From an uncultured Pelagibacteraceae bacterium (GTDB taxonomy: Bacteria; Pseudomonadota; Alphaproteobacteria; Pelagibacterales; Pelagibacteraceae): a DNA stretch of 64,000 bases. Where the stretch lies: assembly GCA_902570425.1 (NCBI GenBank), contig CACFYB010000002.1:88160-152159 (forward strand), in the 5' to 3' direction. Below, one piece after another: positions 7,638-16,157 of this stretch. Made by a program: the position numbers and the translations under genes. Numbering within the stretch: position 1 is the first letter of the stretch; the number at the start of each line of letters is the position of its first letter. The notes under the pieces are model-generated. The model saw nothing but the letters and a program-made list of their open reading frames with translations, was not told the DNA's origin and ran no database searches.

Positions 7638-8963
7638 ATGTCATTACCGACAAAAGCAAAAGTAGTTATCATCGGTGGAGGTATCCACGGACTTAGCACA
7701 GCTTGGAAATTATCAGAAACATATAAAAACCCTGGTGACATTGTAGTTCTAGAAAAAAAGGATACAGCGGCTGGTGCAAGCGGTATAGCTTGTGGAGTTG
7801 TAAGAAATAATTATTTTCAACCAGCAATGAGAGAACTAATGGCTCACTCTGTATCAGTTTGGGAAAGTGATCCTAAAGCATTTAAATATAATCCAGTTGG
7901 ATATTTACAGATATCCCCTGAAGTAATGCATGAGGATGTTGCTAGTATTTATCAGCAGCAAAAAGCAATTGGGTATGAGTCTACATTTATTGAAGGTGAA
8001 AAAGATTGTGTGAAATACATGAAGGATATTTTTGATGATTGGCAAGCACAAGGTATCACATCAATTCTTCATGAAAAAAAAGGTGGTTATGCCTTTAATA
8101 AAGATTCAATTAAAGCTCTTGAAAAAAAATCTACCTCAAATGGCGTTCAAGTGATGAAGGGTGTGAAAGTAACAGGATTTAAAAGAGGAAGTAACAGCAA
8201 AGCGGTAACAGGTGTAGAGACAGATAAAGGAACAATTGATTGTGAACAAGTTGTTATTGGTGCAGGACCTTGGGCTAGAGATTTTTGGAATATGTTAGAA
8301 CTACCAAAAACTGCTAAGATCAAAAGTAAAGATGGAAAAATGCATGTTACAGATATGTGGACTTATTGGATGCTTCAAGAGGGTGTAATCGGAGTAGAAC
8401 CTGATTTTTTAAAAACAAATGATGGTAAACAACCGCCTGTGGTTCATGTTGACTCAACTTCACCATTATACTCAGATAAAACAAAAAAATTAATCACAGA
8501 TAAAATATGGGGAATTTATTATAAGCCTGATATAGATGGATTAGGCGTTCAGGGCGGAACGTCTCCATACATCGTTAAAAAACATTTTGATAAAGTAAAT
8601 GTTGATCCTTATGGAATAGATTCACCAGAATACCAAACGACTGACGCATTTAGCGAAATGTGGTGCTCTGCATTAGCGCATTGTCAAAAAAGATTTGAAG
8701 GAAAATCTGATTTATATAGAAAAGGTCCTTCAGGAGGTCTTGGTTGCATGACCCCAGACTCTTTTCCAATTTTTGATAGATTTTTTGAAAACGTATATAT
8801 GATTGCTGATGCTAATCATGGATATAAAATGATTGGTGTTGGTGAACTAGTAGCAAAAGAAATTCTTGGCACTGAAAGTGATTTATTAAAGCCGTTTAGA
8901 TTCAACCGTTACGAGAAGGGAGAACTTCACCCTACTTCGAACAGTCCTTTTCCTTGGAGTTAA
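7638..8963 (+). CDS. FAD-dependent oxidoreductase, sarcosine-oxidase-beta / N-methylglutamate-dehydrogenase-like
   Basis: A 441-residue DAO-family flavoprotein. The dinucleotide-binding motif VVIIGGGIHGLSTAW is at residues 9-23, an acidic ribose-binding residue follows (VVLEKK), and GASGIACGVVRNNYF at about residues 47-61 resembles the region of sarcosine oxidase beta subunits that carries RSNYL. The C-terminal FAD motif reads PIFDRFFENVYMIADANHGYKM. Members oxidise N-methyl or secondary amino acids. Next to GS-III and glxBCD, oxidation of N-methylglutamate to glutamate (the MgdA role) or a related amine is likely. Alpha, gamma and delta sarcosine oxidase subunits are absent nearby. A gap of 81 AT-rich bases before it may hold its own promoter (TATAAT at 7576-7581, no convincing -35). 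Confidence 0.82.
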   Translation: MSLPTKAKVVIIGGGIHGLSTAWKLSETYKNPGDIVVLEKKDTAAGASGIACGVVRNNYFQPAMRELMAHSVSVWESDPKAFKYNPVGYLQISPEVMHEDVASIYQQQKAIGYESTFIEGEKDCVKYMKDIFDDWQAQGITSILHEKKGGYAFNKDSIKALEKKSTSNGVQVMKGVKVTGFKRGSNSKAVTGVETDKGTIDCEQVVIGAGPWARDFWNMLELPKTAKIKSKDGKMHVTDMWTYWMLQEGVIGVEPDFLKTNDGKQPPVVHVDSTSPLYSDKTKKLITDKIWGIYYKPDIDGLGVQGGTSPYIVKKHFDKVNVDPYGIDSPEYQTTDAFSEMWCSALAHCQKRFEGKSDLYRKGPSGGLGCMTPDSFPIFDRFFENVYMIADANHGYKMIGVGELVAKEILGTESDLLKPFRFNRYEKGELHPTSNSPFPWS

Positions 8964-9031
8964 ACTTCAAGCCTAGACACTAATAAATTTTTCAGCTACG
9001 CTTGAGTAAATATTAATTCATTGAGGGGAAA

Positions 9032-10501
9032 ATGACAGATTTAGAAAAACATGTTAACCAACCAGGTAGAGCAAAATTAGTAAAAAGAGTAAGAGAAAAG
9101 ATAAATGAATTAGGAATAACTTACATTTATTATCAATTTATCTCAGTAACAGGAAGAGTTGTTGGAAAGGGGATACCAGCTGATCATTGGGAAAGAACAG
9201 CTGAAAAAGGTTTTCAATTAGTATATGGGGCAACTGCTAATTTGTTTTTAGATCGACACAATAATTATATTGGTTATGGACCTGAAGCTATGGAACTTGT
9301 AGGTATTCCAGATCCTGAAACATTTTGCCAATTACCTTGGGACAAAAGAGTGGGAAGAGTTTTTGTTACATGTTTTAGAAATAGAGAAGAAAGAAATAAC
9401 CCAGGTGGTCATTTAACATCTGATTGCAGAGGAAATTTAAGAATTTTTATGAATGAATTTCAGAAAAAACATGGTCTTGAATTGAGGGTTGGAACAGAGC
9501 CAGAAATGATGTGGCTTACAAAAAATGAAGACGGAACCCCAACTGGAAAAGGTTTTTCTAAACCATTTTGTTATCATATAGATCAATTTGAGTCATTGAG
9601 ACCTGTATTTATGAAAGTAATTGAGTATGCAAAAGCAATGGGTCTTGATATGATACAAGGGGATCATGAAGATGCACCTGGTCAGCTAGAACTTAATTGG
9701 ACATATGATAATGTTTTAAGAAATGCTGATAGATTATCAACCTATAGACAAATTTGTGCGCAAGTAGCTAGAGAGCATGGTTTAATTGCTTGTTTTATGA
9801 CAAAACCTTTTATGGGTGTTTCAGCAAGCGGATGTCATACAAATATGTCTTTATGGAAAGGTGGAAAAATTAAGCTTAATAAACTTGGAAATAAGACCTT
9901 GCCTGGAGTTGAAGAAGTTTTTAGCTATGTTGAAGGCGGAACAAATACTTTTATGCCAGACACAAAAGATATGCAGTTACCAGGTAAAATTGGATTGCAG
10001 TCAATTGCTGGTATTATGGAACATTTACCAGCATTAACAGCTTTGGGTTCCTCAACAGTTAATTCATACAGAAGATTATGGGACCAAGGTTTTTGGGCAC
10101 CTGTTTATGCTGATTGGGGTTATCAAAATAGAACTTGTGGATTAAGAGTGTCCGCTCCTGGAAGATTTGAGTATAGATCTGTTGATTCAATGCATAATCC
10201 TTATTTATTAGGTGCTGCATTATTAAAAGCTTGTGACCATGGAATAAGTGATAAAATGAAACCAGCTGCTCCAGAGTCGAGAAATATTTACGAAGCACAA
10301 AAAGCTGGAAAAGATGTAAAAAAACTTCCTCTAAGCTTAGGTGAAGCTTTACAAAGATTGTCAGAGGATAAAGTGATTAAATCTGCAATGCCTGATGAAA
10401 TGTATAAAGTTTTTCATTGGTATAAAAATGACGAGTGGGAAAGATTTTTAGGAGCAACAACTCAATGGGATTTAGATACTTATCTAGATTGTTTACCATA
10501 A
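9032..10501 (+). CDS. Type III glutamine synthetase family protein (GlnT-like), paralogue 1
   Basis: A 489-residue ATP-dependent glutamate-amine ligase of the glutamine synthetase superfamily. Visible catalytic motifs are RVGTEPEMMWL (metal/glutamate site), GDHEDAPGQLELNW, KPFMGVSASGCHTNMSLW (ATP/metal His) and APGRFEYRSVDSMHNPYL. It has the architecture of the GlnT group, which also includes gamma-glutamylmethylamide synthetase, so it may join an amine other than ammonia to glutamate. It starts with ATG after a GAGGGG ribosome site and lies directly upstream of glxBCD, the arrangement known for rhizobial glnT operons. It is clearly diverged from the second copy at 16158-17483 and about 48 residues longer. 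Confidence 0.85.
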   Translation: MTDLEKHVNQPGRAKLVKRVREKINELGITYIYYQFISVTGRVVGKGIPADHWERTAEKGFQLVYGATANLFLDRHNNYIGYGPEAMELVGIPDPETFCQLPWDKRVGRVFVTCFRNREERNNPGGHLTSDCRGNLRIFMNEFQKKHGLELRVGTEPEMMWLTKNEDGTPTGKGFSKPFCYHIDQFESLRPVFMKVIEYAKAMGLDMIQGDHEDAPGQLELNWTYDNVLRNADRLSTYRQICAQVAREHGLIACFMTKPFMGVSASGCHTNMSLWKGGKIKLNKLGNKTLPGVEEVFSYVEGGTNTFMPDTKDMQLPGKIGLQSIAGIMEHLPALTALGSSTVNSYRRLWDQGFWAPVYADWGYQNRTCGLRVSAPGRFEYRSVDSMHNPYLLGAALLKACDHGISDKMKPAAPESRNIYEAQKAGKDVKKLPLSLGEALQRLSEDKVIKSAMPDEMYKVFHWYKNDEWERFLGATTQWDLDTYLDCLP

Positions 10502-10525
10502 AAGTTACTTAAGAGAGGAAAATTT

Positions 10526-11470
10526 ATGTGCGGGATAGCGGGATTAATTCATAGAGGTAAATCTTCAAAAGTAGGTCATGAGTTGCAAGGAATGTTACAA
10601 GCTCTTAAACACAGAGGAGAGGACTCTACAGGCTACGCATTATATGGCGATACAGATGGAAAAAATTTCATTATGCGATTTAAAGTTGGAGAAAATGTTG
10701 GTGAAGGAAGTACTTCTGTAGCTGAAGACATATCAGTTTACGATGAAAGAAAAAAGATTGTCGATAGTTATCTTTTGGAAATGGGAGCAAAAATAGTCAA
10801 AGAAGAGAGAACATTGCCCTACTCATTAAGGTATGAAATTGAATATGACAAAAAAGATTTATTAGAATTTTCACAAAAAATAGAGAGCATTCCTGGAGTT
10901 GAAATACTTTCTATGGGAAAATCTCTAGAAGTAATAAAAGATCTTGGAAATGCTAAAATGGTTTGTGATAGATATAATCTTGACAAACTTATTGGTACAC
11001 ATGCGATTGGTCATGCTAGAATGGCTACGGAATCTGGCGTAGATATTAAATCTGCTCATCCTTTTTGGGGCTACCCTTTTAGTGATGTTTCTGTAGTTCA
11101 TAATGGTCAACTGACAAATTATTGGAATAATAGAAGAGCTTTAGAAAACAAAGGTATGAGATTTATGTCTGAGTGTGATTCAGAACTCATTGCAGTTTAT
11201 TTAGCAGAAAAAATGAGAGATGGTGCATCACTTGAGGAAGGAATGAAAGAGTCGCTAACTGGTTTGGATGGTGTTTTTACGTATTTTGTTGCTACCAAAG
11301 ATTCTTTAGGAATGGCAAAAGATACAATGGCTGCAAAACCTTTAGTTCTTTATGAGTCAGATGATTTGGTTGCAATGGGCTCTGAGGAAATAGCTATTAG
11401 ATCAATTTTACCACAAGAGATTGATACCTACGATCCATTCGATGGGGAGGTTAAAGTATGGCAAATTTAA
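10526..11470 (+). CDS. glxB: Class II glutamine amidotransferase, glutamate-synthase domain 1-like (GlxB/MgsA)
   Basis: Stand-alone amidotransferase domain of glutamate synthase type, 314 residues. The N-terminal nucleophile Cys2 (MCGIAGLIHRG) is intact, as are RHG-like KHRGEDSTG and the HPF/HNG region (SAHPFWGYP, VVHNGQLTNYW), which shape the glutamine site. It should release an amino group from an amide donor and pass it to the GlxC/GlxD partners. In the N-methylglutamate pathway the equivalent MgsA subunit acts on gamma-glutamylmethylamide. It has a good ribosome site (AGAGAGG) and overlaps glxC by 13 bases, so the subunits are made together. Confidence 0.87.
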   Translation: MCGIAGLIHRGKSSKVGHELQGMLQALKHRGEDSTGYALYGDTDGKNFIMRFKVGENVGEGSTSVAEDISVYDERKKIVDSYLLEMGAKIVKEERTLPYSLRYEIEYDKKDLLEFSQKIESIPGVEILSMGKSLEVIKDLGNAKMVCDRYNLDKLIGTHAIGHARMATESGVDIKSAHPFWGYPFSDVSVVHNGQLTNYWNNRRALENKGMRFMSECDSELIAVYLAEKMRDGASLEEGMKESLTGLDGVFTYFVATKDSLGMAKDTMAAKPLVLYESDDLVAMGSEEIAIRSILPQEIDTYDPFDGEVKVWQI

Positions 11471-12312
11471 AGAACGTAACTAAAAAAACAAAAGCTCAAG
11501 CTATGGGTATGCATACTGAAGTTTTAACTGGAAGAACACAACAAAAGTTTTTTAATCCTGATGAAGCTGAGAATTTTTATTATTTTGGAACTTATGATGT
11601 TGATTTTAATAAAAGAACAGATCTTGATGTAAAAGACATGACAGCGGCTGATGCAAATAAAAAAATTGATAATTTAATGAGCCAAGGGTACGGAACCATA
11701 GTTATTAAAAACCCCCAAGGTAAACATAGTTTAGGTGTTGGAATTTTAAACAAACTTAATTTAATTTTTGAAGGCAGTTTAGGTTATTTTGGAATAGGTT
11801 CTTGTGATGGGCCCATTGTTCGAATCAACGGAAGAGTTGGTTGGTCATGTGCTGAAAACCTAATGGCTGGAAAAGTAGTAATAGAAAAAAATGCAGGATC
11901 GTGTTTTGGAGCAGCTATTAGAGGAGGAGATTTAATTTGCAAAGGTAGTGTTGGCGCAAGAACTGGCATTGACATGAAAGGTGGAACTATAATTATTGGT
12001 GGAGATGCTGGTGCTTTTACAGGTTTTATGATGCAAAGAGGAAGAATAATAATATTAGGTGATGTTGGAATAAATCTAGGCGACTCTATGTATGATGGGA
12101 CAATTTTCGTAGGTGGAGAAATTGGTTCTTATGGTAGTGATGCAGTAGATGCTGAATTGACAAAAAATGATCAAGATTGGCTAAAAAGAAAATTAAAAGT
12201 TGCTGAAATCGGAGAAAACTTTGATGTAAGTAAAATGAAAAAAATTGTAGCTGGTAAAAAATTATGGAACTACGATAACTTAGAACCTACTGAGAAAAAA
12301 GGAGCAATTTAA
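11458..12312 (+). CDS. glxC: Glutamate-synthase domain 3-like GXGXG protein (GlxC/MgsB)
   Basis: A 284-residue right-handed beta-helix protein equal to the C-terminal GXGXG domain of glutamate synthase. The repeats can be read in the middle of the protein: GGDLICKGSVGARTG, GGTIIIGGDAGAFTG, RGRIIILGDVGINLG, GGEIGSYG. In glutamate synthase this domain has a structural role, holding the amidotransferase and FMN domains together. The gene overlaps glxB by 13 bases and glxD by one base (TAATG), so an obligate GlxB-C-D complex is very likely. Members of the same fold occur in formylmethanofuran dehydrogenase (FwdC), but the neighbours decide in favour of the Glx/Mgs complex. Confidence 0.88.
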   Translation: MANLKNVTKKTKAQAMGMHTEVLTGRTQQKFFNPDEAENFYYFGTYDVDFNKRTDLDVKDMTAADANKKIDNLMSQGYGTIVIKNPQGKHSLGVGILNKLNLIFEGSLGYFGIGSCDGPIVRINGRVGWSCAENLMAGKVVIEKNAGSCFGAAIRGGDLICKGSVGARTGIDMKGGTIIIGGDAGAFTGFMMQRGRIIILGDVGINLGDSMYDGTIFVGGEIGSYGSDAVDAELTKNDQDWLKRKLKVAEIGENFDVSKMKKIVAGKKLWNYDNLEPTEKKGAI

Positions 12313-13730
12313 TGCCAAAGAAAAAAAAGAAAAAAAATGGAAGATTAAAAAACAATGGGAATGTTGGTGGAAAAGCTGATGTTCATTTAAGTAGTAATGG
12401 ATCAAGAAATAAAAGTTTATTAGGTCATAATGCTATTTTTACCCCAGAGGTTATTGATGATATTCATATCAAATCTCAATTAGGCAGATACAGAATGCGT
12501 GGAATGGCGTTAATGAAAAAAATTCCAACATTCGATGATTTAGTTTTCTTACCAGGAACTCTTACGAGATTTGTAATTGAAGGATACAGAGAAAAATGTG
12601 AAACTAAAACTGTAATTGGCCCAAGATGTGAAAATCCAATTGAATTAGATATTCCTGTTTATATTACTGGAATGAGTTTTGGAGCTTTATCTTATGAAGC
12701 TAAAACAGCTCTTGCAAGAGGAGCGACAATGGCTGGTAGCGCAACATGTTCAGGTGAAGGTGGAATGATACCTGATGAAAGAAGATATTCAGAAAAATGG
12801 TTCTACCAATGTATTCAATCAAGATACGGATTTAACCCGCACCATGCGCAACTTGCAGATGGAATAGAGGTATTTATTGGTCAGGGACAAAAAGTTGGAA
12901 TGGGCGGACACTTGATGGGTCAAAAAGTTACTGATCAAGTTGCAGAGATGAGATCATTGCCATCTGGTATTGACCAAAGATCTCCAGCAAGACATCCTGA
13001 TTGGCTAGGCCCTGATGATTTAGCTTTAAAAGTTGAGGAATTAAGACAATTAACAAAAAATAAAGTACCAATTCAATTAAAATTAGGTGCATCAAAAGTT
13101 TATGATGATGTTCGTATGGCTGCTAAATGCGATCCTGATTCAATATATTTAGATGGTATGGAAGGATCAACTGGAGCAGGACCACACATAGCTGCAGCTA
13201 ATACTGGTATTCCAGGTATTGCAGCAATCAGAGAAGCTAGAAGGGCGTTAGATGATGTTGGTAAGACTGGAAAAGTAACTCTAATCTATGCAGGTGGTGT
13301 AAGAGATGGTGCTGATATGGCAAAGGCCTTGGCTTTAGGAGCTGATGCAATTGCAATCGGGACAGGTTCTATGATAGCACTAAATTGTAATAAAGATATT
13401 CCAGAGGCAAATTTTGAAAAAGAAATGGGAGTAAAAGCGGGTGAATGTTATCATTGCCATACAGGAAGATGTCCAGTTGGTGTTGCAACTCAAGATCCAA
13501 AACTTAGAGCTAGGTTAAATCCTGATGACGCTGCATTAAGAGTATATAATTATCTTCATTCAATGACATTAGAAGCTCAGTTGTTAGCAAGAGCGTGCGG
13601 AAAAACAAATATCCATTCTCTAGAACCTGAGGATTTAGCAGCACTAACTTCTGAAGCATCAGCTTTAGCAAAAGTGCCTTTAGCAGGTACTAATTACACT
13701 GTTGGTGTCGATAACTTTCATAAAATTTAA
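12312..13730 (+). CDS. glxD: FMN- and Fe-S-containing glutamate-synthase domain 2-like protein (GlxD/MgsC)
   Basis: Catalytic alpha/beta-barrel subunit of the GlxBCD complex, 472 residues. The FMN barrel motifs PVYITGMSFGALSYEAK, QLKLGASK, DGMEGSTGAGP and IYAGGVRDGADMAKALALGAD are all present. Cysteines 379, 382 and 387 (ECYHCHTGRCPVG) should bind the iron-sulfur cluster; the CxxC spacing differs from the longer spacing of classical GltB and matches the Glx/Mgs subgroup as I remember it. The first 20 residues are unusually rich in lysine (PKKKKKKNGRLKNNG). Role inferred: reductive or transfer step forming glutamate or N-methylglutamate from 2-oxoglutarate or glutamate and the amine delivered by GlxB. 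Confidence 0.88.
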   Translation: MPKKKKKKNGRLKNNGNVGGKADVHLSSNGSRNKSLLGHNAIFTPEVIDDIHIKSQLGRYRMRGMALMKKIPTFDDLVFLPGTLTRFVIEGYREKCETKTVIGPRCENPIELDIPVYITGMSFGALSYEAKTALARGATMAGSATCSGEGGMIPDERRYSEKWFYQCIQSRYGFNPHHAQLADGIEVFIGQGQKVGMGGHLMGQKVTDQVAEMRSLPSGIDQRSPARHPDWLGPDDLALKVEELRQLTKNKVPIQLKLGASKVYDDVRMAAKCDPDSIYLDGMEGSTGAGPHIAAANTGIPGIAAIREARRALDDVGKTGKVTLIYAGGVRDGADMAKALALGADAIAIGTGSMIALNCNKDIPEANFEKEMGVKAGECYHCHTGRCPVGVATQDPKLRARLNPDDAALRVYNYLHSMTLEAQLLARACGKTNIHSLEPEDLAALTSEASALAKVPLAGTNYTVGVDNFHKI

Positions 13731-13738
13731 AGATAAAA

Positions 13739-14155
13739 ATGGTAAAGAAAAAAAATAAAAGGAAAGTAACAAGATCAATAGCTGCAAAAGATCAACAATT
13801 AGGAAAAAAAAAAGAGACTGCTAGAGAAAAAATGATTGGTCAGTCAATTGGTTATAGATATGATGTTAATCTTCTACCGGACTATAATAAAATTACACCT
13901 TTTCTAAAAAAATATATTGAGGCAATGGGATGGGATGATTTAAATTGGCTAGAAGATGTTCATATGGGATATGAAGAAGGAAGGCCTGCCGTATTCTGTA
14001 GAAACGCAAATGGTTGGGTTACAATACCGAATTCTATTAAACTTCCTAACAATCAACAAGATAGAGATATGATAGCTAGAGAACTTTTGGTAAAGTTTCA
14101 AATGTCGCCCAAGCATCCTCTTGTCGATCTTAAAAAAGCTTACCTTAAATTTTAA
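13739..14155 (+). CDS. Hypothetical protein, 138 residues, between glxD and amtB
   Basis: I do not recognise this family. The N-terminal 35 residues are strongly basic (MVKKKNKRKVTRSIAAKDQQLGKKKETAREK), like the lysine-rich start of GlxD, and the remainder looks like a compact soluble alpha/beta domain with several aromatic residues (MGWDDLNWLEDVHMGYEEGRP). No signal peptide, membrane segment, or metal motif is seen. It starts 8 bases after glxD and so is almost certainly the last gene of the oxidoreductase-GS-glxBCD operon. A small accessory or assembly subunit of the Glx complex is a reasonable guess, nothing more. Confidence 0.78.
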   Translation: MVKKKNKRKVTRSIAAKDQQLGKKKETAREKMIGQSIGYRYDVNLLPDYNKITPFLKKYIEAMGWDDLNWLEDVHMGYEEGRPAVFCRNANGWVTIPNSIKLPNNQQDRDMIARELLVKFQMSPKHPLVDLKKAYLKF

Positions 14156-14159
14156 TAAC

Positions 14160-14220
14160 ACAATCTAAAGTTGATTTTTTTTTTAAAACCTTGTGTCAAT
14201 AATAGGTTTTATAAGATTGT
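14160..14220 (+). promoter_or_regulatory. Nested inverted repeats in the glx-amtB intergenic region
   Basis: An outer pair ACAATCT (14160-14166) / AGATTGT (14214-14220) encloses an inner pair AAAACCT (14185-14191) / AGGTTTT (14204-14210) with loop TGTGTCAATAAT; a run of eleven T lies on the 5' arm. It could be a leader RNA structure for amtB, a weak transcription terminator for the glx operon, or two operator half-site pairs. AT-rich DNA yields seven-base repeats by chance fairly often. A possible amtB promoter (TTGTCA at 14226-14231, 15 bases, TATAGG at 14247-14252) lies just downstream, which would exclude the repeats from that transcript. Confidence 0.35.
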
Positions 14221-14282
14221 TTCATTTGTCACATGTGTTGAAATTTTATAGGGTTTTTTAAAAACTAATATGGAGAGAGGAT

Positions 14283-15683
14283 ATGACTGATCAGTTAGGT
14301 GCTCTTACTACTATATTTACAGAATTTTACTACTGGGTAACAGTGGTTCTGATGTTTTTAATTCACGTCGGTTTCTGTATGTATGAAGTTGGAGCTTCTC
14401 GATACAAACATCATCAACATACTCTTATGAAAAACACAATGCTGATACCTTTGGTAACAGTAACTTGGTTTTTATTTGGTTGGTGGATTTATTGGGCTTT
14501 CCCAACAGGACCAGGGTTAGCACCATCAATAATGAATGAAAGTACAGCTCTAATTACAGATGAATCTGCATTTAGTGCTACTTGGTATAAAGCAACAAGT
14601 GATTTAATGGCCGTTAACTTAGGAGACCATATTTCTGGTGTCTTCTGGGCGGCATTTTTATTATTCTCTTGGACAGCTGCTTCAATCGTTTCAGGCGCAA
14701 TAATTGAAAGAATTACAACTTTTGCTTTTGGAATTCTAGCAATTGCAATTGGATCCGTATTTTGGACAATTGATGCTGCTTGGGGATGGCACTTTGATGG
14801 CTGGATGCTTAAACTTTTAGGATACCATGATGCTTATGCTTCGGGTGTAATTCACGCAATTGCTGGTGGATTTGCTTTAGGTGTTCTTATGGTTTTAGGA
14901 CCAAGAATTGGAAAATTTTCATCTAGCGGAGAACCACGAAACATTGGACCAAGAAACCCTTGGTTAGTTACAATTGGATTATTTTTAATTTATACTGGTT
15001 TCTGGGGATTCTACGCAGCTTGTAATATACCAATTTTTGATCTTGGACCTGAATACGGTATGGAAGGTATTAGTTATTGGACAGCTACAAACATATATGT
15101 AACCCCTACTACACTTAGTGGTATTACTTTTAATTTCTTAATGTCGCTATCTGGAGGTTTATTAGCCGGTTATTGGATTGCAAAAGGTGATCCTTTCTGG
15201 ACATACTCAAGTGGACTAGCAGGTATTATATGTGCTTCGGCTGGAAATGATTTATATCATCCAATTCAAGCAATGATCATAGGTATGATTGGCGTAGTAA
15301 TTTCATACAAACTTCATTATTGGGTTGAACGAAAGTTTAAAATTGATGATGCAGTTGGTGCAGTTGCGGTTCATGGTTATGCTGGATTTATTGGTTTAGT
15401 AATATGTGGTTTTGTTCTTAATGGTTATCCATCATCTGGTTACAGTGTTGGTGCTATGTGGGATGGAACAACTTATGCTACAATTAACCCATTAGGACAA
15501 TTCTTAGGAGCATTAATAATGTTCGTGGTTCTTGGACTAATACCAGGTTATGTAATAGCTAAAGTGCTTCACGGAATGGGTAAATTAAGAATCCCACGTG
15601 AAGTTGAGATAGCTGGACTTGACTATGAAATGATGGAAGATGCTAAAAGAGATGAAAGAGCAGTTTCATCTGCAACCAGGTAA
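14283..15683 (+). CDS. amtB: Ammonium transporter (AmtB family)
   Basis: Inner-membrane ammonium channel, 466 residues with eleven or so hydrophobic segments. The twin pore histidines are visible as H191 (GVIHAIAGG) and H364 (AVAVHGYAGF). The Amt sequence SWTAASIVSGAIIER is also present. There is no cleavable signal peptide. The loop around residues 75-105 is longer than in E. coli AmtB. Ribosome site GGAGAGAGG is strong. It is separated from the glx operon by 127 bases with its own likely promoter, and is followed 12 bases later by a small membrane protein. No glnK (PII) gene follows it here, whereas glnK-amtB pairing is common in other bacteria. Confidence 0.93.
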   Translation: MTDQLGALTTIFTEFYYWVTVVLMFLIHVGFCMYEVGASRYKHHQHTLMKNTMLIPLVTVTWFLFGWWIYWAFPTGPGLAPSIMNESTALITDESAFSATWYKATSDLMAVNLGDHISGVFWAAFLLFSWTAASIVSGAIIERITTFAFGILAIAIGSVFWTIDAAWGWHFDGWMLKLLGYHDAYASGVIHAIAGGFALGVLMVLGPRIGKFSSSGEPRNIGPRNPWLVTIGLFLIYTGFWGFYAACNIPIFDLGPEYGMEGISYWTATNIYVTPTTLSGITFNFLMSLSGGLLAGYWIAKGDPFWTYSSGLAGIICASAGNDLYHPIQAMIIGMIGVVISYKLHYWVERKFKIDDAVGAVAVHGYAGFIGLVICGFVLNGYPSSGYSVGAMWDGTTYATINPLGQFLGALIMFVVLGLIPGYVIAKVLHGMGKLRIPREVEIAGLDYEMMEDAKRDERAVSSATR

Positions 15684-15695
15684 AGGAGAAAATAT

Positions 15696-15926
15696 ATGGC
15701 TACAGTTACAAACTGGATCGATCACCTAAATAAACCTGCAGAAGAAGTTGCAGGAGCTATTTATCCTGGTGCAGGTTCAAGTGAAACATTACTGGTTATC
15801 CTTGGTTTTATTATATGGATTGGCTGGCATATTTTGACTGCAAAATCTGAAAGTGATGAACTTGAAAGATTAGCAAGAAAAAGGCATAGTGCCAATGACC
15901 ATAGAAATAATATTACTGAGTGGTAA
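15696..15926 (+). CDS. Small single-pass membrane protein, 76 residues, downstream of amtB
   Basis: Unrecognised. One membrane segment (ETLLVILGFIIWIGWHILTA, about residues 29-48) is flanked by a polar N-terminus and a highly charged C-terminal tail (KSESDELERLARKRHSANDH). A perfect ribosome site (AAAGGAGA) and 12-base spacing from amtB argue strongly that it is translated and co-expressed with the transporter. It is followed within 20 bases by a strong terminator, so amtB plus this gene form a two-gene unit. A small partner or modulator of AmtB is an attractive idea given the missing PII gene, but only position supports it. Confidence 0.8.
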   Translation: MATVTNWIDHLNKPAEEVAGAIYPGAGSSETLLVILGFIIWIGWHILTAKSESDELERLARKRHSANDHRNNITEW

Positions 15927-15941
15927 TAAAAGATAAAATTT

Positions 15942-15972
15942 GGGCACTGCATTTATGTAGTGCCCTTATTTA
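15942..15972 (+). terminator. Intrinsic terminator after the amtB unit
   Basis: GGGCACTGCA (15942-15951) pairs with TGTAGTGCCC (15956-15965) around a TTTA loop, ten base pairs with one G-U, followed by the T-rich TTATTTAATATT. It closes the amtB / 76-residue gene unit. Confidence 0.8.
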
Positions 15973-15985
15973 ATATTTATATCGA

Positions 15986-16141
15986 ATGTCTGAAGATGAT
16001 AGCAAAGAAGAATTGAGACCAAGTAAGATGAGAGGTGTAGCTTTTCCAAAGGCAAAATATGGAGTAATACTCGCTATAATCGTGATCATTATCGTTAACT
16101 TTATATATTATAAAGAAACGATTTTTTCTTTTTTTGGATAA
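15986..16141 (+). CDS. Very small single-pass membrane protein, 51 residues
   Basis: An ATG at 15986 opens 51 codons ending TAA at 16139-16141: a charged, hydrophilic N-terminus (MSEDDSKEELRPSKMRGVAF), one membrane segment (YGVILAIIVIIIVNFIYY, about residues 25-42) and a short tail. Charge pattern (acidic tip, then basic residues just before the helix) is that of a real single-pass protein with its N-terminus in the cytoplasm. It lies between the amtB terminator and the second glutamine synthetase gene, 16 bases before it. No strong ribosome site is seen and the terminator lies just upstream, so it needs its own promoter or read-through. Confidence 0.55.
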   Translation: MSEDDSKEELRPSKMRGVAFPKAKYGVILAIIVIIIVNFIYYKETIFSFFG

Positions 16142-16157
16142 TATGTTAATCTAATTT

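Noticed and set aside
14156..14282. Sigma-54 promoter or glnK before amtB
   Set aside because: No TGGCAC-N5-TTGC-type sequence is present and there is no room for a PII gene.
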